A stretch of DNA of 20,577 nt. It comes from Chara braunii (Eukaryota > Streptophyta > Charophyceae > Charales > Characeae). Position numbers and translations under genes: made by a program. Of this stretch, positions 7,740-16,040 are shown one piece after another. The stretch's first letter is position 1. Every line of letters begins with the position of its first letter. The stretch covers positions 47,562 through 68,138 of the forward strand of contig BFEA01001214.1 in the NCBI GenBank assembly GCA_003427395.1. The letters are read 5' to 3'. The notes beneath the pieces were generated by a model, which saw only the letters and a program-made list of their open reading frames with translations, did no database searches and had not been told where the DNA came from.

Positions 7740-9062
7740 TCATTTTCGGGCCAGCTTGGGCAGTGACCGTTCCATTAGCTCTAGGTGTCGTTTGGCCTTG
7801 TCCCGAGCCGTGGCCCTGGTGGGCCGTCGGTTCAATGTAGACTCATCCGGGAGGCTTGGTATCAAAACGCAAGCGACGCTATTTGTTCTTAATTGAAAGG
7901 GGCTTAGCCCCGTCGATTCGTGGGGCGTTCCGCGATGGACCGCCAGAATGTGATCGACGATATCGGGCCAGGGTCTCGGATCCCGTGCCGCGAAGTTTCG
8001 TCGCAATGCTGTTTTTATCATCCCGTTAGCGTTTTCGACCAGCCCATTGGATTGTGACATGTGGGGTGCATTGTTCCGTATGACGACGCCATGTATAACC
8101 AGATTCTTTAACACTTCTCCTTTGAATTCAGCCCCATTATCAATTAGGATTTCTTCGGTATCCTGATGCATCCCGAGGAAACGGTTGACGTATCGCGCGA
8201 TTTCTGTGGCTGGCCGCGTGCGACAGGGATACGCTTTGATCCATTTCGAAAAATGGTCGACAAATACCAGTAGGACTGGATACTTGCAACTATTAGGGCC
8301 AGGGGGCACCACTATGTCGGTAGTGTCCATGCTTACTCTCTGAAATGGCCGTTCAACAACCGTGGGCACTATCGATCTTGGCGGCTGAATCGGCGCCTTA
8401 TCAGCGGCGCAGACTTGGCAGTTGGCGACGATGTATTTCACATCGTCACGGATATTGGACCAGTACCACTTATTTTTGTTGATAGCGGACTCCGTGATTT
8501 GTACGGCGAAATGAGCCGCAGTTTCTTCGTGCGCCGTCTTAACCCAGTCGTACCTCATGAGCGGATGCGGCACCACCATCCAAATTCCGCTGCCATCCGT
8601 TTTTCGTTTTTCTAATCTACGCTCTATCCATCGGTAATCCCGAGCCCTCTCGTTGACCCTCCTCCGATCTTCCTTGGTGAAATCCTGGAGGGGGTTACCT
8701 ACTAGGGTGGCGATTAAGGCAATGTCCGTCCATACTTCGACCCTTCTAAACTTCCGGTTTTTTTCCAATCCTTCTGACGTGGCATCCAAAAAGCGAGCCT
8801 CGGTCGGAATCTTATTGGTCCAGCACAAGGGACACAACCACGACTTACTATCGTTTCTGTATTGGATGCACGAGCCATGGGTTTGTGCGACACACTGTCG
8901 GCAATCGATCCAATCAACATACCCCTCCCCGTTAGGACACATGGAAACCGAATAGACGCGGGAGATGGCTTCACAAAAATAGCAAAATTTGTCAGACAGG
9001 GAGAGGAGAGACAAAGAGGAAGGAGGAGAGAGGGGGGTAGTGGGGTTACCTCCGTCACCCAT
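7740..9062 (-). CDS. PHD-type zinc finger plus integrase
   Basis: The ORF starts with ATG at 9062-9060, ten bases after the TAA that closes the RNase H frame, and has 440 codons. Residues 27-80 match a PHD finger: Cys27-x2-Cys30, Cys54-x2-Cys57, His62-x2-Cys65 and Trp75-x-Cys77-x2-Cys80. The first spacer is slightly long. Residues 178-218 form the integrase HHCC zinc site (His178, His184, Cys215, Cys218). The DDE core follows, with Asp246 in SMDTTD, Asp308 in LIDNGAEF and Glu343 in SNGLVEN, giving the expected D-D-about 35-E spacing. Integrase joins element DNA to the genome. PHD fingers in host proteins read histone tails, so this one could guide target choice, which is inference. The core is intact; the C-terminal domain lies beyond a premature TGA. 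Confidence 0.88.
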   Translation of the reverse strand: MGDGGNPTTPLSPPSSLSLLSLSDKFCYFCEAISRVYSVSMCPNGEGYVDWIDCRQCVAQTHGSCIQYRNDSKSWLCPLCWTNKIPTEARFLDATSEGLEKNRKFRRVEVWTDIALIATLVGNPLQDFTKEDRRRVNERARDYRWIERRLEKRKTDGSGIWMVVPHPLMRYDWVKTAHEETAAHFAVQITESAINKNKWYWSNIRDDVKYIVANCQVCAADKAPIQPPRSIVPTVVERPFQRVSMDTTDIVVPPGPNSCKYPVLLVFVDHFSKWIKAYPCRTRPATEIARYVNRFLGMHQDTEEILIDNGAEFKGEVLKNLVIHGVVIRNNAPHMSQSNGLVENANGMIKTALRRNFAARDPRPWPDIVDHILAVHRGTPHESTGLSPFQLRTNSVACVLIPSLPDESTLNRRPTRATARDKAKRHLELMERSLPKLARK

Positions 9063-9072
9063 CGCTGCCGTT

Positions 9073-9260
9073 TTACTTCTTGCCACATGGGAGAACTGCC
9101 ACTTGTCCGTACCTTGGCTCGTTAGTCAGGTCTGGCTTTTTCCACGGTGTAATTTCCTCGTCCTTTGGTACCTTGGCAGGTCGATGCAAACGTGTCAACC
9201 CGTCCGCGTTACCGTGTCGCTCTGTCTTTCGATGGACGATATCGAAGTCGTATTCTTGCA
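9073..9260 (-). pseudogene. End of the RT-RNase H frame after the 14-bp duplication
   Basis: Downstream of the duplication, the original frame resumes here and reads EYDFDIVHRKTERHGNADGL, which is the usual gypsy sequence after RNase H (histidine-rich HR and xxADGLTR-type motif). It ends in TAA at 9075-9073. In this copy ribosomes from the RT ORF cannot enter it without a shift. The spacing to the PHD-integrase ATG is 10 bases and the frames differ, so the ancestral element either used two ORFs or a frameshift at this point. Confidence 0.8.
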
Positions 9261-10440
9261 GTCGTATTCTTGCAGTCGCACCGCCCAACGGCCAATCATG
9301 CCCGTGTAGTTGGTGAGTTTCTTCAGTGCCAATAGAGGCTCGTGATCCGTTACGAGACGAAACTTCTGTCCGTAGAGATACGGATGGAAGTGCTGGATTC
9401 CCCAAACTACCGCATAGCACTCGCCTTGAGATGCGGAATCGTTTCTACGTTGGTCTGGCACGGTTCGAGACGCGAACTCGATGACGTGTTCAAGCCCTTT
9501 GTTCCCCTTCTGTGCTAAAATAGCGGAAATAGCTTCCGGTTGCCAGTCCATGATGAGAATGAACTGCTTCGCGGAGTCCGGCCGAATTAAAATAGGGGCT
9601 GTTGCCAGAGTGTCTTTGAGGGTCGCAAAGGCGTGCTGGCACTCCGCGTCCCAATTGAGTGGCTGGTCCTTCCGTAATAGATTCGTTAGCGGTCGTGCAA
9701 TCACAACAAAGCCCTTGATGAAGCGCCGATAGTATGGCGCCAGCCCCAAGAAGGCTCGAACCTGCGTCAGTGACGTGGGAACCGGGGCTTCCTTCACCGC
9801 CGCGGCTTTTCTCGAATCTGGCCGCAGTCCTCCACGTGTCACGACGTAACCCAAAAACGAAATTTCCGAGAGGAAAAATTCGCTCTTCTCAAGCGCAATT
9901 TTGAACCCAGCGTCTCTTAATGCACCCAATGTCCATTCGATGTGTTGCACGTGTCCGTGATAGGTTTCCGAATAGACCAGAATGTCATCCATGTAAATAA
10001 TCACGTAGAAGTTAATCATTCCTTGCGTCAGCCGTGTCTTGTTGACGAAGTTCTTGAATGTCATGTTCATCGCTCGCTGAAATGTGGAAGGCGCATTGCA
10101 AATCCCCATCGGACATCGAACCCACTGCCACGTACCCTCAAACAGCACAAAGGCCGTTTTCGGCCGATCTTCTTTCCTTACCAGAATATGATGGAAGCCA
10201 TGCCGAATATCAAACTTGCTAAAATATTTAGCGCATCCAATCGCATCCAACAGATCATCAATCCGGGGGAGGGGATACACATCTTTAATCGTGATTTCAT
10301 TCAGCTTGTGGTAATCAATGCAGATGTGAATCGCTCCGTTCTTCTTTGGTACTAACACTACGGGAAAGGACCATGGTCCGGTAGCAGGTTCAATCCAGCC
10401 GTTGGCTTCGAACTCCCGAATTCGTTCGAGCCTTTTTGCG
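9195..10440 (-). CDS. Reverse transcriptase and RNase H
   Basis: A long open frame encodes the central part of pol. Counting from the frame's first codon at 10445, RT fingers begin at about residue 17 (GWIEPATGPWSFPVVLVPKK). Catalytic residues are Asp79 in SKFDIRHGFH and Asp153-Asp154 in the YMDD box (IIYMDDILVYS). A segment before YMDD (KTRLTQGM) is longer than in most gypsy RTs. The connection domain has FLGLAPYYRRF. RNase H follows with Asp300 (LIMDWQ), Glu342 (QGECYAVVW) and Asp367 (RLVTDHEPL). The frame has no ATG of its own; it is entered by a 1-base shift from the protease frame at an A5 run, and its end is corrupted by a 14-bp tandem duplication near residue 395. All motifs are intact, so damage looks recent. 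Confidence 0.93.
9247..9274 (-). repeat. 14-bp tandem duplication that shifts the pol frame
   Basis: GTCGTATTCTTGCA is present twice head to tail (9247-9260 and 9261-9274), followed by a further GTCG. Fourteen is not a multiple of three, and the reading frame of the gypsy sequence changes exactly here. Taking out one copy in thought keeps the family-typical peptide continuous, so the duplication is a mutation of this copy. Confidence 0.93.
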
Positions 10441-11712
10441 TTCAATCAAGGAATAGTGATAAGGTTTGCAATGAATCGGGGTGTGATCTCCTGTCTGAAT
10501 TTCGTGTTGGATTACTAATGACAGCCCAATGTCAGTGTCTGACACGCTAATCGCTCCTTGATATTCCGTGAGAATATCCGCAATTACCTGGCGGATTGCA
10601 TCCGGTACATATTGCGAAACGTGCAATTCATAAAGCTGATCCCAGATCCGAACGTCAATCTGTTTTGTATTCGCCTGTTTTGTCAAATCAGGTGGAGGCG
10701 CCGAGATGAATGAATGACCCGATCGCCAGGAGAACACCGTGGCCATCATCTGAGCATCTTCTTCTCGGATCGCCATGTGTTCTTCCGGGGTAATCCCATC
10801 ACAAACATCCTGCCATGGCACTTCTTTAGTTGCGATCTTTATCCCCAGTACGTCTGTTTCTGCTTCAAAACGCCCAGGGGGTTCCAGAGAGCTTGCTTCC
10901 GCCCCCAAGCGTAACAATCTCACTTCTTTGGTCGAGGTTAGTAAGGACTTGGGTAGATCCGTAATATCATAGTAATGCTTCTTGTCGCTGTATCGGGCGA
11001 GGAGGGGGGTGGTTCCTTCGTACAGGGTTTGAGGGGGTTCCAAAGAATCGACCATCCTCGAAATCTGCACGAGGGGCTCACCCAAGATCATTGCCTTGGT
11101 TCTTTGAATGTTTCGGTTGGCCAGCTGCATTGTTCTTGCTATCGTTTTGGACGGCGGGTAGTAAACGCGCTGTCGCACTAATTTCAAGATCTCCGGATCA
11201 TCTTCGTCACTGCTGTCCGCATCATTCGTTGATGACCTTTCGTCTGCGGATTCATCCCAGGAGATCATGCGGAGAGTCCCTGCCATCATCGATGAAACCC
11301 GCGGAACCGTGTTAACAGTAGTGCAAAGGGTCAATCGCATGGGCACAGCGTAGGGTTTTCCGCCTGTATTTCGAAGAATGATCGAACGTCTCTCGAAATC
11401 TAGGTTTGCTCGTAACGCCACAAGAACGGAAAATCCGAAAAGAACGTCGTACGTATTAACATCTAGGACTACGACATCCCCAAGCGCGTGCACTTTGCCC
11501 AATCGGAAAGCGATATTGGTCATTCTTCCCACAATTTTAATATTTTCTTCGTCCGCCGAAACGAGCTGATCTTTCTCAGAAAGCATGATCAGGTCGTTTT
11601 TCCTTCCTGCCCTTTCGACCACTCTTAGTGAAATAGCCAACACAGCTGCTCCCAAATCTATAATTGCGTTGTAAGGAATTCCCCAAATTTCTATGTCACA
11701 TTCTGCGGATTT
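10390..11712 (-). pseudogene. Aspartic protease and N-terminal RT linker
   Basis: The frame opens after a TGA (11715-11713) and runs to 10390. The retropepsin active site is IIDLGAA, with the catalytic Asp at 11658-11656. The DLG form in place of DTG/DSG is known from plant Ty3 elements. A flap and second half follow (NTYDVLFGFSVLV). About 200 residues of linker with a Ser/Asp patch come next, then RT-approach sequence (EIQTGDHTPIHCKPYHYSLI). The protease cuts the polyprotein in the particle. The frame leaves RT at a run of five A's near 10431-10435, where the RT frame continues one base later. No start codon belongs to it; it would be made as part of a Gag-Pol product. Confidence 0.82.
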
Positions 11713-11715
11713 TCA

Positions 11716-12003
11716 CGGAATCGGTTTAATCCGCAAGAAATGATCGTCTTTCTGAATTAAACTTACCCGTACTGGATCCGGGGTGCCTGTTGGGTTTTCT
11801 TCTGGCGAGGGACCTTTAGCTTTTGCATTCGGTGTTCGGGCAAGGGCGAATCGTTTTCTGTTTGCCTTGCAATGCTGTAGCATTCACTCGTTGGCTTGCT
11901 CGAAGATGGAGAGTAGGTGACCCATCGGAAGGGGAATCCGATGATCCAAGGCTCGGATGATGTTTAATACATCGATTTCCCCTGTGACGAAGGTGGGCCC
12001 CCC
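11716..12003 (-). pseudogene. Gag-Pol junction segment with nonsense codons
   Basis: The frame of the zinc-knuckle ORF continues past its TAG (12006-12004) through 288 bases up to the protease, interrupted only by TGA at 11886-11884 before the TGA at 11715-11713. It contains a DHRIPLPMGHLLSIFEQ segment resembling the sequence found just before protease in plant Ty3 elements. Both TGA codons sit where CGA (Arg) would fit. This shows gag knuckle and protease were once one frame, with the TAG either a mutation or a readthrough stop. Confidence 0.7.
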
Positions 12004-12474
12004 CTACTCCATTTCTCCTAGGGACGGTCGCCACTCCGCCACCTCTTTTGGTTTTGGCGCTGGTCTTATTGTTCCGATCATTCCCAGTCCCGGATATCCG
12101 AGCGATACGTACTGATCTAGCGGAATTAGCTTAGCGGCTTCTTCCGTGGTGGCCAGGGCACTTCCTCCACCCTCTACTTTTTCCATCAAAGCTCCGACTC
12201 GTCCAGGTCCGTTGGCGATGGGAGCCGCAGCCATAGGCGCGAATCCGATCCGCTGTTGTGGGGGTCGGTGAGGGCAGTCTCGGGCCAAATGCCCTGGCTG
12301 ATGGCACGCATAACAGATATTTAGATTATTGGCGGCTCCTCCGAGCGCAGGTGCGGGGGTTACCCGTTGTTGTATCGGAGGAGCACTTACCGCAATGGGC
12401 CGCATGTTCCTCATCATGGCTTCCAGCCGAGCATTGTGCTCTCGCTGCTCCTTCTTACTTTCCTGAATAAAAAA
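12004..12474 (-). CDS. Gag C-terminal part with CCHC zinc knuckle (nucleocapsid)
   Basis: The frame is open from 12474 to the TAG at 12006-12004. It begins with a charged, helix-like segment (SKKEQREHNARLEAMMRNM) and contains one retroviral zinc knuckle, CYACHQPGHLARDC, fitting C-x2-C-x4-H-x4-C. Knuckles bind genomic RNA for packaging. There is an ATG at 12417, but the upstream in-frame residues look coding and continue the coiled-coil character at the end of the capsid ORF, so the piece is probably joined to capsid by splicing or a shift. It continues in frame into the protease region beyond the TAG. Confidence 0.85.
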   Translation of the reverse strand, partial: FFIQESKKEQREHNARLEAMMRNMRPIAVSAPPIQQRVTPAPALGGAANNLNICYACHQPGHLARDCPHRPPQQRIGFAPMAAAPIANGPGRVGALMEKVEGGGSALATTEEAAKLIPLDQYVSLGYPGLGMIGTIRPAPKPKEVAEWRPSLGEME

Positions 12475-12655
12475 TCAAGGTTTTGGTTAGTTCGAAAATG
12501 GCCGCTGATTCGTTCGTTCGTGCGGGAGCCTCAACTAACGACAGGGGTAACGCCCTTGCGGGTGGAGGCATTACATGAGCGGATGTGCTTGGGACTTCGC
12601 TTAGGGCCACTCGCTTGGGGCTTATCTGTTACATATAGGTAACAGGTCCTGATAC
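12463..12655 (-). other. Candidate spliceosomal intron within gag
   Basis: Between the capsid and knuckle ORFs the minus strand has CTAAC followed by a T-rich stretch and TTTTTTATTCAG, a good branch point and acceptor ending at 12463. A donor GTATCA at 12655 would leave the capsid exon at exactly 219 codons and join it in phase to the knuckle frame; GTTACC at 12643 also works in phase. Removing it would bypass the TAA at 12631-12629. No transcript is available, so a frameshifted relic remains possible. Confidence 0.4.
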
Positions 12656-13312
12656 AAACCCCATGTTTTCAAACTTGTTCTGCAGAGCAGCTAACTCAGC
12701 TCTCGCTCGTGTGAGCTCGGTCGAATCTCCTTCTCTAGGATAGTCTTCGCCTTCCAGGAAGTTCGCTGCGAACTTCCGTTCCATTTCTTCCACGGCAGCC
12801 ATGATTTGTTGTAGCGTGTGAGTGATGGGGGAATATTGCTTTCGTAACTTAGTCCTTATTGTTCGGCTGCGAAGCCCATCAATGAACAGGTCTCTTCCTA
12901 CTTGTTCACCTCGCTCAGTTTTTACGAACATTCGGTAGAACCGGTTCCGATATTCTGCGACGGATTCGAGAGGTTTTTGCACTCGGTCCTTGATCATAAA
13001 TAGTGCTTGCTCGGGGTGAACGTAGTAAAATCGATTCATGAAATCCCGCTCAAAGGTCGGGAGATCAACCCACACATAGGTGCTAAACCAATGATGAGCG
13101 TCTCCCCCCAATCGGGCGGGAATATTGATCTGGGCTTCATGGTCAGTATACTGTTGGGTTCTAAGTGTGGCCAGCCATGCTCCTGCGAGATGGTGTGCAG
13201 GATCAAAGAGATAAAGATCTGGTGGCGTTATGGGAGCTCGTGCACGTGGGGCGGGTTCATTTGGGGGATTAGCATTCTGTTGTGGGAACGGGTTTGGCAC
13301 ATTGGCAGCCAT
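12629..13312 (-). CDS. Gag capsid-like protein
   Basis: A 227-residue ORF starts at ATG 13312-13310, 137 bases downstream of the PBS. After a proline-rich N-terminus (residues 1-30), residues 30-190 resemble the retrotransposon gag domain, including the FERDFMNRFYYVHPEQ and SVAEYRNRFYRMFVK segments and an LRSRTIRTKL region. Residues about 185-215 form a charged likely coiled coil. Gag assembles the virus-like particle. The zinc knuckle expected at the C-terminus lies in a second frame after the TAA at 12631-12629, probably separated by an intron-like segment. Confidence 0.87.
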   Translation of the reverse strand: MAANVPNPFPQQNANPPNEPAPRARAPITPPDLYLFDPAHHLAGAWLATLRTQQYTDHEAQINIPARLGGDAHHWFSTYVWVDLPTFERDFMNRFYYVHPEQALFMIKDRVQKPLESVAEYRNRFYRMFVKTERGEQVGRDLFIDGLRSRTIRTKLRKQYSPITHTLQQIMAAVEEMERKFAANFLEGEDYPREGDSTELTRARAELAALQNKFENMGFVSGPVTYM

Positions 13313-13448
13313 ATTGGCTGCTCGTCGGTTAGCCGATCTGCTTCGGGTGACGATAGGGTCGTGTCTATACGCGTTCCGAGGGCGAGGTCGCCCACGGTGA
13401 GCCAGATCGCCAATTTAACGTGTTATTAATCCTAAGACCCTAGCCACG

Positions 13449-13466
13449 TGTCGGGCTCCGATACCA
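13449..13466 (-). promoter_or_regulatory. Primer binding site for initiator tRNA-Met
   Basis: On the minus strand the site reads TGGTATCGGAGCCCGACA. The usual plant tRNA-iMet PBS starts TGGTATCAGAGCC, so 12 of the first 13 bases agree. It directly follows the retained end of the 5' LTR, where minus-strand DNA synthesis would start. Confidence 0.85.
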
Positions 13467-13613
13467 ATCTCACGCCCGACGCGACTTCCTCATCGGAGTG
13501 GAGTGTGGGCCTGGAAGTGCGAAAAGGGGTGTGCCAATGATTTTTGGGGAAAGTGGGGGAGTCTTAAGGATATGAATGTAATTAGGCGGACGAGGGATGC
13601 GTGCGCGAGGAGC

Positions 13614-14105
13614 TCACGGTCCGATGGGGCCTGGGCAGTGAGGGTGGCGGTTGACGGGAAAGTTCCTCCGCGGCGGAGGCGATCCCAAAAAGTTAGGCCG
13701 TCGGGGTCCGCCACGCGGCGCGGGCCTCTGCGTATTTGGATGGGGCCTTCGGAGTTCCAGAGTTCTCTGTTCGCTACTACGGCGACATTTTGCGCAAAAC
13801 GTACTGGGCCAATAGGGGGCTATGGCCGGCCATGGAATGACGCTGAGTTGATGGTATGGAAGAAGAAGGCGGAAAGGAGGGAAACTGGTGGTGATCTCAA
13901 CAAATCCCGGATGGGTGAAGTAGTAGGTACGGTCGGGGGAAGGGAAATCAGAGGACCGTGGGTCGCTAGTGGTGGCACAGTGGAATTCCCGCGGACATAA
14001 TCGATTCTCCGTGTGACAGGGGTATCGTGTCCTTATGAGCTCGTTTATTACAGGGGTGAAATAGTCCGGGTCATAGGATGAGTTTGAGCCACAAGATCGC
14101 GTCAT
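13614..14105 (-). CDS. LTR-embedded ORF (copy B), unknown conserved protein
   Basis: A 163-codon ORF starts at ATG 14105-14103 inside the transcribed part of the 5' LTR, before the PBS and gag. Residues 65-108 align without gaps with residues 78-121 of the ORF in the diverged solo LTR (18673-19251). Shared features are PPFRLLLPYH against PPYNLMLPFH, PWPAIAPYW against PWRAIASYW, and a Cys-x2-Cys (104, 107). Of 44 codons, about 21 encode the same residue, and 16 of those use a different codon. This pattern points to protein-level selection. Beyond residue 110 the frames drift. LTR A keeps only the 3' half because of its deletion. No known family or function is recognised. It would be the first long ORF on an RNA starting at the LTR promoter. 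Confidence 0.65.
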   Translation of the reverse strand: MTRSCGSNSSYDPDYFTPVINELIRTRYPCHTENRLCPREFHCATTSDPRSSDFPSPDRTYYFTHPGFVEITTSFPPFRLLLPYHQLSVIPWPAIAPYWPSTFCAKCRRSSEQRTLELRRPHPNTQRPAPRGGPRRPNFLGSPPPRRNFPVNRHPHCPGPIGP

Positions 14106-14602
14106 GGTGTCATCGTAGGTGGGATGGCGCGGGTCGGGATCTCGTCACCGCGAGTCCCGTCTGGGCGGGAGAATCGCCGCACGGGAATGCGTGTAAGGGC
14201 ACGACTTGGATCGCGTTTACACGTGTTCTCGCGTGGCGTTTACGGGGCCAGATTTTGAGTCACTGATCATGCAAGATGCAACCATATCACAACCTCATCG
14301 TGAGGTAAGCAAAAACGAGACTAAAATCACGATCAGAGCCTAATTCCTATCCATCTATATCTGATGTAGACAAAAGTTCGACACAAAAAGCAAGACAGAG
14401 ATTCGCAAGCAAAACATCCATTCATTCAGCAATCATATACATAGTGCCACTGAGACAGTGAGCAAAATGCGAGTCCAGATTCCAGAAGGGCTGAAATGGA
14501 AATAAGAATGGGCAAGCCGCCCTGAGCCGCAATCAAAATGTATATACACAGGGGCAGAGGGGGAAGAGACAAAGAAACAGCAAGACTGCATCCATCAACC
14601 TC

Positions 14603-14604
<2 letters not shown>

Positions 14605-14650
<46 letters not shown>
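14605..14650. repeat. (CT)n microsatellite within LTR B
   Basis: A 46-base CT tract, GA on the element strand, sits at the same place as the tract in LTR A and in the older solo LTR. It lies about 260-310 bases downstream of the TATA box, in transcribed LTR sequence. Confidence 0.9.
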
Positions 14651-14653
<3 letters not shown>

Positions 14654-14911
14654 TCTTCGATGCGGACAGTCCATCGTCATGCACCAACCCACGAAGTCGT
14701 CACCCCGCTTAGTCCTCCCACACCCGTCGGATTCGCCCGTGCCCACAGTCCATCGTGGCCCACGTCAATCCCGCGCATTCGGCACCAGCCCGTCGGGTCG
14801 CCCAACTCCTAGTCTACTCACCTCTTACTTCGCTCGTGTGCCGACCCTTCCTGATCGCGCAACCCTGAGCTTCCAACAACGGATTAAGAGAGCTGACTAA
14901 TCGCGCAGCCG

Positions 14912-14921
14912 AAATTTATAG
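14912..14921 (-). promoter_or_regulatory. TATA box of the 5' LTR
   Basis: Minus strand CTATAAATTT after GCATGCATGCACG-like sequence, matching LTR A and the solo LTR. This is the copy placed to transcribe the element. Confidence 0.8.
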
Positions 14922-15698
14922 CGTGCATGCATGCGCGAAGAACACGGAGTTACCAAAACTTAGAGTGAAGATTAGAGAGGGAACGCCTGCGCCCTGCATG
15001 ATCGGCCGNGGCGTGGGGGACNTNACCCTTCTCCACGCATCNATCNGAGCANGCAAGNCGCGACTTACAAAATTTCAGCAAAAGAAAGAGAGGGAGGGCG
15101 GGAGAGACGAAGTGCAAGAAGAGAGATACAGTTACAATGGCGTCCGCCCAAAATTACAGTTACACACGCGATTAAGGGCGCCTGCTTATCAGAGTTCCGT
15201 TGCAGCCGCATGAAGAAGCGCGTAAACAAAAGGCGCCGCGCGGCAGGGAAAATCCTAATTACTAAATTCCTAAATTCCTATCTAATGCGAGAAAGCAAAA
15301 AGAAGCATGAATTCAGAAGGAAAGGCCGAAATTCCGAGAGCCATTGGGGGCTCAACAAAATTCGAAAAAGATTCAAGAGGAATTTCAAAAAAGAACGAAG
15401 CAATTTTCCGTGCGATGTCCGCGCCCAAAAGATTAAAAACCGAACCAAAAGAAACGACGTCGATATTAGTCGTGCGCGCGCGTGGCGTCGCGCCAAACAA
15501 CCATCCGACCAATCAATCCACCGGCCATCCCAGGACACACCCAGCCCCAAAGAAGTGACGAAAAAGACGAAGAAACAAGGGTACTGATGCAATTTTCCAC
15601 CGATCCCGATTTCCCGCAATTGGCCCAATCTTCCCAGCTTAGGACCCCTCGTTGCAACCGCACAGAAACTCACGTGTTATAGAAAGTGGTTCGTCACA

Positions 15699-15702
15699 GT
15701 AC
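15699..15702. repeat. Target-site duplication GTAC, right copy
   Basis: Immediately follows the TCACA end of LTR B and matches 3238-3241. The sequence after it resumes the U3 of the older solo LTR. Confidence 0.85.
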
Positions 15703-16040
15703 GGCGCTTCTTGTTAGCATGCACGTCACCACGGCAGGATCTGGGCTCTGACTTTCCACGCCTTAATCCCGCGTGTAACTGTAATTTTTGGCGGGCGTAC
15801 GCGCAACTGTAATCTTCTTGTTCTTGACGGCTTTCGTGTTTTCCCATTTTTCGCGCCCCACCTTCACCCATGCATGCACGCTTCCTTCTCTGTTCTAATT
15901 GGTTCCAACGTTTGCATGGCGGGATTGGTGCGCGGAGAGTGGCTCCGTCCCCCACGCAGCGGCCTGGCCATGCAGACGAAGGCACTTCCTCTTTCCCTTT
16001 GCTCAGGCATAATCCCGGGGTTTTCGTGCAAACATGCACG

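Larger units (their letters stand above)
3242..15698 (-). mobile_element. Ty3/gypsy-like LTR retrotransposon, nested in antisense
   Basis: The element is transcribed right to left: 5' LTR, tRNA-Met-type PBS, gag, zinc knuckle, protease, RT, RNase H, PHD finger plus integrase, GPY/F-like domain, ORF-X, ORF-Y, 3' LTR. The order RT-RNase H before integrase is the Ty3/Metaviridae order. Outer ends are TGTGATG and TCACA with a 4-bp GTAC duplication. The LTRs are very similar over U3, indicating fairly recent insertion. This copy has three in-frame TGA codons, one TAG at the gag-pol border, a 14-bp duplication, a 1-base shift before RT and a large deletion in one LTR, so autonomous mobility is unlikely. 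I see no chromodomain and no envelope-like membrane protein. Confidence 0.93.
13467..15698 (-). repeat. 5' LTR (copy B)
   Basis: Copy B contains, in transcription order, U3 from 15698, the TATA box near 14915, a GA tract (14605-14650), a leader, the LTR ORF (14105-13614) and the U5 end. Its outer end is TGTGACG. Its inner end lacks the last bases TGGGCATCACA seen in copy A and joins the PBS straight after GTGAGAT. Seven N bases between 15009 and 15058 indicate an uncertain consensus. Confidence 0.9.

Noticed and set aside
13370-13430. Alternative PBS in the gag leader (minus-strand TTGGCGATCTGG, similar to the TTGGCGCC class of plant elements)
   Set aside because: It is further from the LTR and a poorer match than the tRNA-Met-type site at 13449-13466.
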